Shown in pieces: positions 62,081-64,000 of a stretch of 64,000 nt of DNA. The stretch's first letter is position 1. Each line of letters starts with the position of its first letter. This DNA is from Paenibacillus oryzisoli (GTDB taxonomy: Bacteria; Bacillota; Bacilli; Paenibacillales; NBRC-103111): the NCBI RefSeq assembly GCF_001653565.1, contig NZ_LYPB01000095.1, forward strand, positions 1-64,000. The letters are read 5' to 3'. The position numbers were made by a program, and so were the translations under genes. Below the pieces are notes generated by a model. It saw only the letters and a list, made by a program, of their open reading frames with translations, made no database searches and was not told where the DNA came from.

Positions 62081-62668
62081 CTATCGGTCTAGCTGCTGAA
62101 TCATGGCGCGCGTATAACCTCCGATTGTTTTCACTAACCGGTCACTTAACTTGACGCTTATTGCGGCAAACACCGCTCCCAGTCCCATGGTAAAGAGTGA
62201 TTCCGCAAACGTATCTACTTGCATGAAAATGACATTTAAATCGACGTATCGATACAAAAGTGGTGCCAACAGGAATGCAATCGGTCCTAAATAGAGAATG
62301 GCTACGCTGACGAGGCTGACGAGTCCGATCCCCAACTTCTGCATTAACCAAAAGACGGCGAACCAATTGCGGCGATCCGTAAGTTCTAATTTGGCATGAA
62401 CCCAGACTGATGCATCTGTTGCTATTTTTTTGTTGTACGGCGCCGTTGAAATATCAGTATAAATTTTCGTCTGCGTGCGTTCGAATTGGATGAAGGTTGT
62501 CGTGGTTCGCAATACGCGTGTAAATAGTGGAATGCCGATTACCGTAAATGAAAGACTTAAACTTAACAACAGAGCTACCATATAAAAGCAAAAGTAAAAC
62601 AAGCCTGTAACGAAAGTTAATAATAAAAAATAACCATTTTGGATGAAACCTGATTTCATAAGGTTCAT
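62081..62668 (-). CDS. Stand-alone membrane sensor-domain protein
   Basis: 195 residues with four predicted membrane segments (two at ~15-60, two at ~105-175) separated by a ~45-residue hydrophilic part (FERTQTKIYTDISTAPYN). It resembles the Sensor domain family that normally forms the N-terminus of DesK/NarX-type kinases in Actinobacteria and Firmicutes. Here it ends after the domain (MIQQLDR stop). The next gene on the same strand is the kinase-regulator fusion, so the two probably work as a split sensor and transducer. Ligand unknown. Confidence 0.8.
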   Translation of the reverse strand: MNLMKSGFIQNGYFLLLTFVTGLFYFCFYMVALLLSLSLSFTVIGIPLFTRVLRTTTTFIQFERTQTKIYTDISTAPYNKKIATDASVWVHAKLELTDRRNWFAVFWLMQKLGIGLVSLVSVAILYLGPIAFLLAPLLYRYVDLNVIFMQVDTFAESLFTMGLGAVFAAISVKLSDRLVKTIGGYTRAMIQQLDR

Positions 62669-62743
62669 CGCTCCTCTCCGTTTAATAGTGGTTTAATAAA
62701 TAGTTTGCTGCGGTTGCCTACTGCCCCATACTAAACGTACATC

Positions 62744-62830
62744 TGTCATCTCCACCAGTGACAACATGTCATCATTTTCTTTGTGACATATTGCCGCTGA
62801 TCAATATGTTAGCGAGCCTAGCATGTCACA
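62744..62830. promoter_or_regulatory. Cluster of TGACA/TGTCA half-sites in a divergent promoter region
   Basis: TGTCA at 62744, the perfect dyad TGACA-ACA-TGTCA at 62759-62771, TGTGACA at 62782-62788 and TGTCACA at 62824-62830 all fall between the divergent sensor gene and the esterase-like gene. The last two form an inverted pair about 35 bp apart. They look like operator sites for a dimeric regulator controlling one or both genes; the LuxR-type fusion protein is the nearest candidate (inference). Confidence 0.5.
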
Positions 62831-62957
62831 TGAAATCGTGAAGATTTGTAACTAGCCTATATGATAGTGAGTGAATGACAATTGGACTACTGAAGACGAG
62901 CCACTATGCTTGCACGCAGAAAGAGTCGTACTTCAAAAAATCCATGAGGTGAATGCT

Positions 62958-64000
62958 ATGAATACAAGAGGGAAAATGATTTACGGCGGAGTTTCCGTCA
63001 TGCTAAGTGCATCAATTCTAGCTGCGGGTTGCAGTACGAGACAAACTGAAAAGTCGGATCATATAGGAACAACCCAACCAGTAGAAATAGCTCAAATATC
63101 TCAAAATAGTATTGCGAAATCACTTGAATCGCAGGCGAAGCAACTGAATACGTTTGATCCGAAACAACCATTGAATGATTTAAAACCGCTAAAAGACATG
63201 ATAGGGAATGCAAATTATGTTGGTTTAGGAGAGGCCACTCACGGAAGCTCGGAGATTTTTATGATGAAACATCGCCTAGTGAAGTATTTAGTCACTGAGC
63301 TGGGCTTTACTAATTTTGGGATTGAAGAGGATTGGGGTAACGGTTTAAAACTGAACGCGTATATCCAAACGGGAATAGGCGACCCTAAGGAGTTTTTGAA
63401 GCTGTTATACCCAACTGATGAGATCGTCGCTATGGTAAAATGGATGCGGGAATACAACTCTGATCCTGTACATAAAAAGAAAATTCACTTCGTCGGACTA
63501 GACTTAAAAATGCTTGATCAAAGTGTCTTCGATAAAGTGATCAACTACGTTAAGGAGCATCATCCTGATCTGCTGCCGGAAGTCGAGCAAAGCTACAAAG
63601 AATTGTCATCGGTGTCAGGTAATCTACAGGAATATATGAAGCTGACTACTGAAGTGAAAGAAAAGCATACGGCTAATGCGCAAAAAATAGTCAAGCTACT
63701 TGAAGACAAAACGAAGTCGATTAATGAGAATGATTCATACGAGCTAGTTTGGGTGAAAGGGACGGCTAAGGTGATAGAGAATTTTACGAAGATGGTGATT
63801 CCGGCGGACTATCCGAACATGGTGAAGCTGCATGATCAGTATCTAGCCGAGCATGCAGTTTGGGCTCAAGAAAAACTTGGCGGCAAAACAATGGTTTGGG
63901 GGCACAATATTCACATAGCTAAAGGTGTAATCACTGAGAAGATGTATCCTAAAGTCGCCGGGGAGTTTCTGAAAGAACGTGTTGGCAATCAATATGTAGC
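62958..64000 (+). CDS. Erythromycin-esterase-family lipoprotein, 3' truncated by window edge
   Basis: 347 residues are visible from ATG 62958 (GAGGTG six to eight bases upstream); the frame is open at the edge. The N-terminal lipoprotein signal ends in LAAGC (Cys near residue 25). From ~residue 80 the EreA/EreB-like fold is seen: GLGEATHGSSEIFMMKHRLV with the family catalytic His95, FGIEEDWGNG with the conserved Glu, and IHFVGLDLKM. Homologues hydrolyse macrolide lactones or, more often in Bacillales, are uncharacterised succinoglycan-biosynthesis-like hydrolases. Anchored on the outside of the membrane, it is not an obvious resistance enzyme; substrate unknown. Confidence 0.88.
   Translation, partial: MNTRGKMIYGGVSVMLSASILAAGCSTRQTEKSDHIGTTQPVEIAQISQNSIAKSLESQAKQLNTFDPKQPLNDLKPLKDMIGNANYVGLGEATHGSSEIFMMKHRLVKYLVTELGFTNFGIEEDWGNGLKLNAYIQTGIGDPKEFLKLLYPTDEIVAMVKWMREYNSDPVHKKKIHFVGLDLKMLDQSVFDKVINYVKEHHPDLLPEVEQSYKELSSVSGNLQEYMKLTTEVKEKHTANAQKIVKLLEDKTKSINENDSYELVWVKGTAKVIENFTKMVIPADYPNMVKLHDQYLAEHAVWAQEKLGGKTMVWGHNIHIAKGVITEKMYPKVAGEFLKERVGNQYV

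Noticed and set aside
62998..63457. Two short minus-strand frames near the right edge
   Set aside because: They lie opposite the esterase-like gene, which has a signal peptide, ribosome site and catalytic motif.

Overview
This window looks like chromosome from a Paenibacillus-type Gram-positive soil bacterium. The evidence is the kind of gene present: S-layer-homology (SLH) surface proteins, stalk-domain (copper-amine-oxidase-N-like) secreted proteins, two YesM/YesN-type two-component systems beside ATPase-less sugar ABC importers, AraC regulators next to intracellular glycosidases, strong AGGAGG ribosome sites and frequent TTG/GTG starts. No rRNA, tRNA or CRISPR array was seen.

Layout. (1) 1-2.7 kb: 3' part of an SLH protein built from 87-residue tandem repeats. 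(2) 2.8-4.4 kb: gene debris (transposase, unknown gene with a 22-bp duplication, alcohol-dehydrogenase fragment). (3) 4.4-10.5 kb: MFS exporter, cyclophilin-like lipoprotein, LysR regulator, wrecked and intact aldo/keto reductases, MerR regulator. (4) 10.6-13.9 kb: stalk-ankyrin protein, NADAR remnant, small membrane protein, AraC regulator. (5) 14.1-28.4 kb: sugar-use locus A: solute-binding protein, two permeases, YesM/YesN pair, then GH42 beta-galactosidase, GH29 alpha-fucosidase, AraC regulator and GH31 alpha-xylosidase. (6) 29.5-45.7 kb: locus B: solute-binding protein, two permeases, GH95-like enzyme, beta-helix/PDZ protein, two sugar-phosphate isomerase/epimerase-like enzymes and two broken Gfo/Idh/MocA dehydrogenases, with a divergent YesM/YesN pair. 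(7) 45.7-50.2 kb: mixed genes, many broken (TerC, SUFU-like, NUDIX, IS3 OrfA). (8) 50.2-59.1 kb, visibly more G+C rich: a 1461-residue FG-GAP/Calx-beta/InlB/SLH surface protein, a sensor with two histidine-kinase modules and a SARP-like response regulator. (9) 59.3-64 kb: IS66 debris, a kinase-regulator fusion with a stand-alone sensor gene, and the start of an erythromycin-esterase-like lipoprotein.

How it works together (inference). The alpha-xylosidase, beta-galactosidase and two alpha-fucosidase-type enzymes are the set needed to strip fucosyl-galactosyl-xylosyl side chains of xyloglucan. Loci A and B may therefore serve imported plant hemicellulose oligosaccharides, each under its own YesM/YesN sensor. 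The importers lack their own ATPase gene and would need a shared MsmX-type ATPase encoded elsewhere. No endo-xyloglucanase is in the window.

A striking property is decay: at least fourteen genes are truncated or frameshifted. Three of these (Gfo/Idh at 31.8 kb, TerC at 45.8 kb, NUDIX at 49.6 kb) are each explained by loss of one G in a G run, so sequencing error must be excluded for those. Limits: all family calls are from reading the translations; no database search was run.
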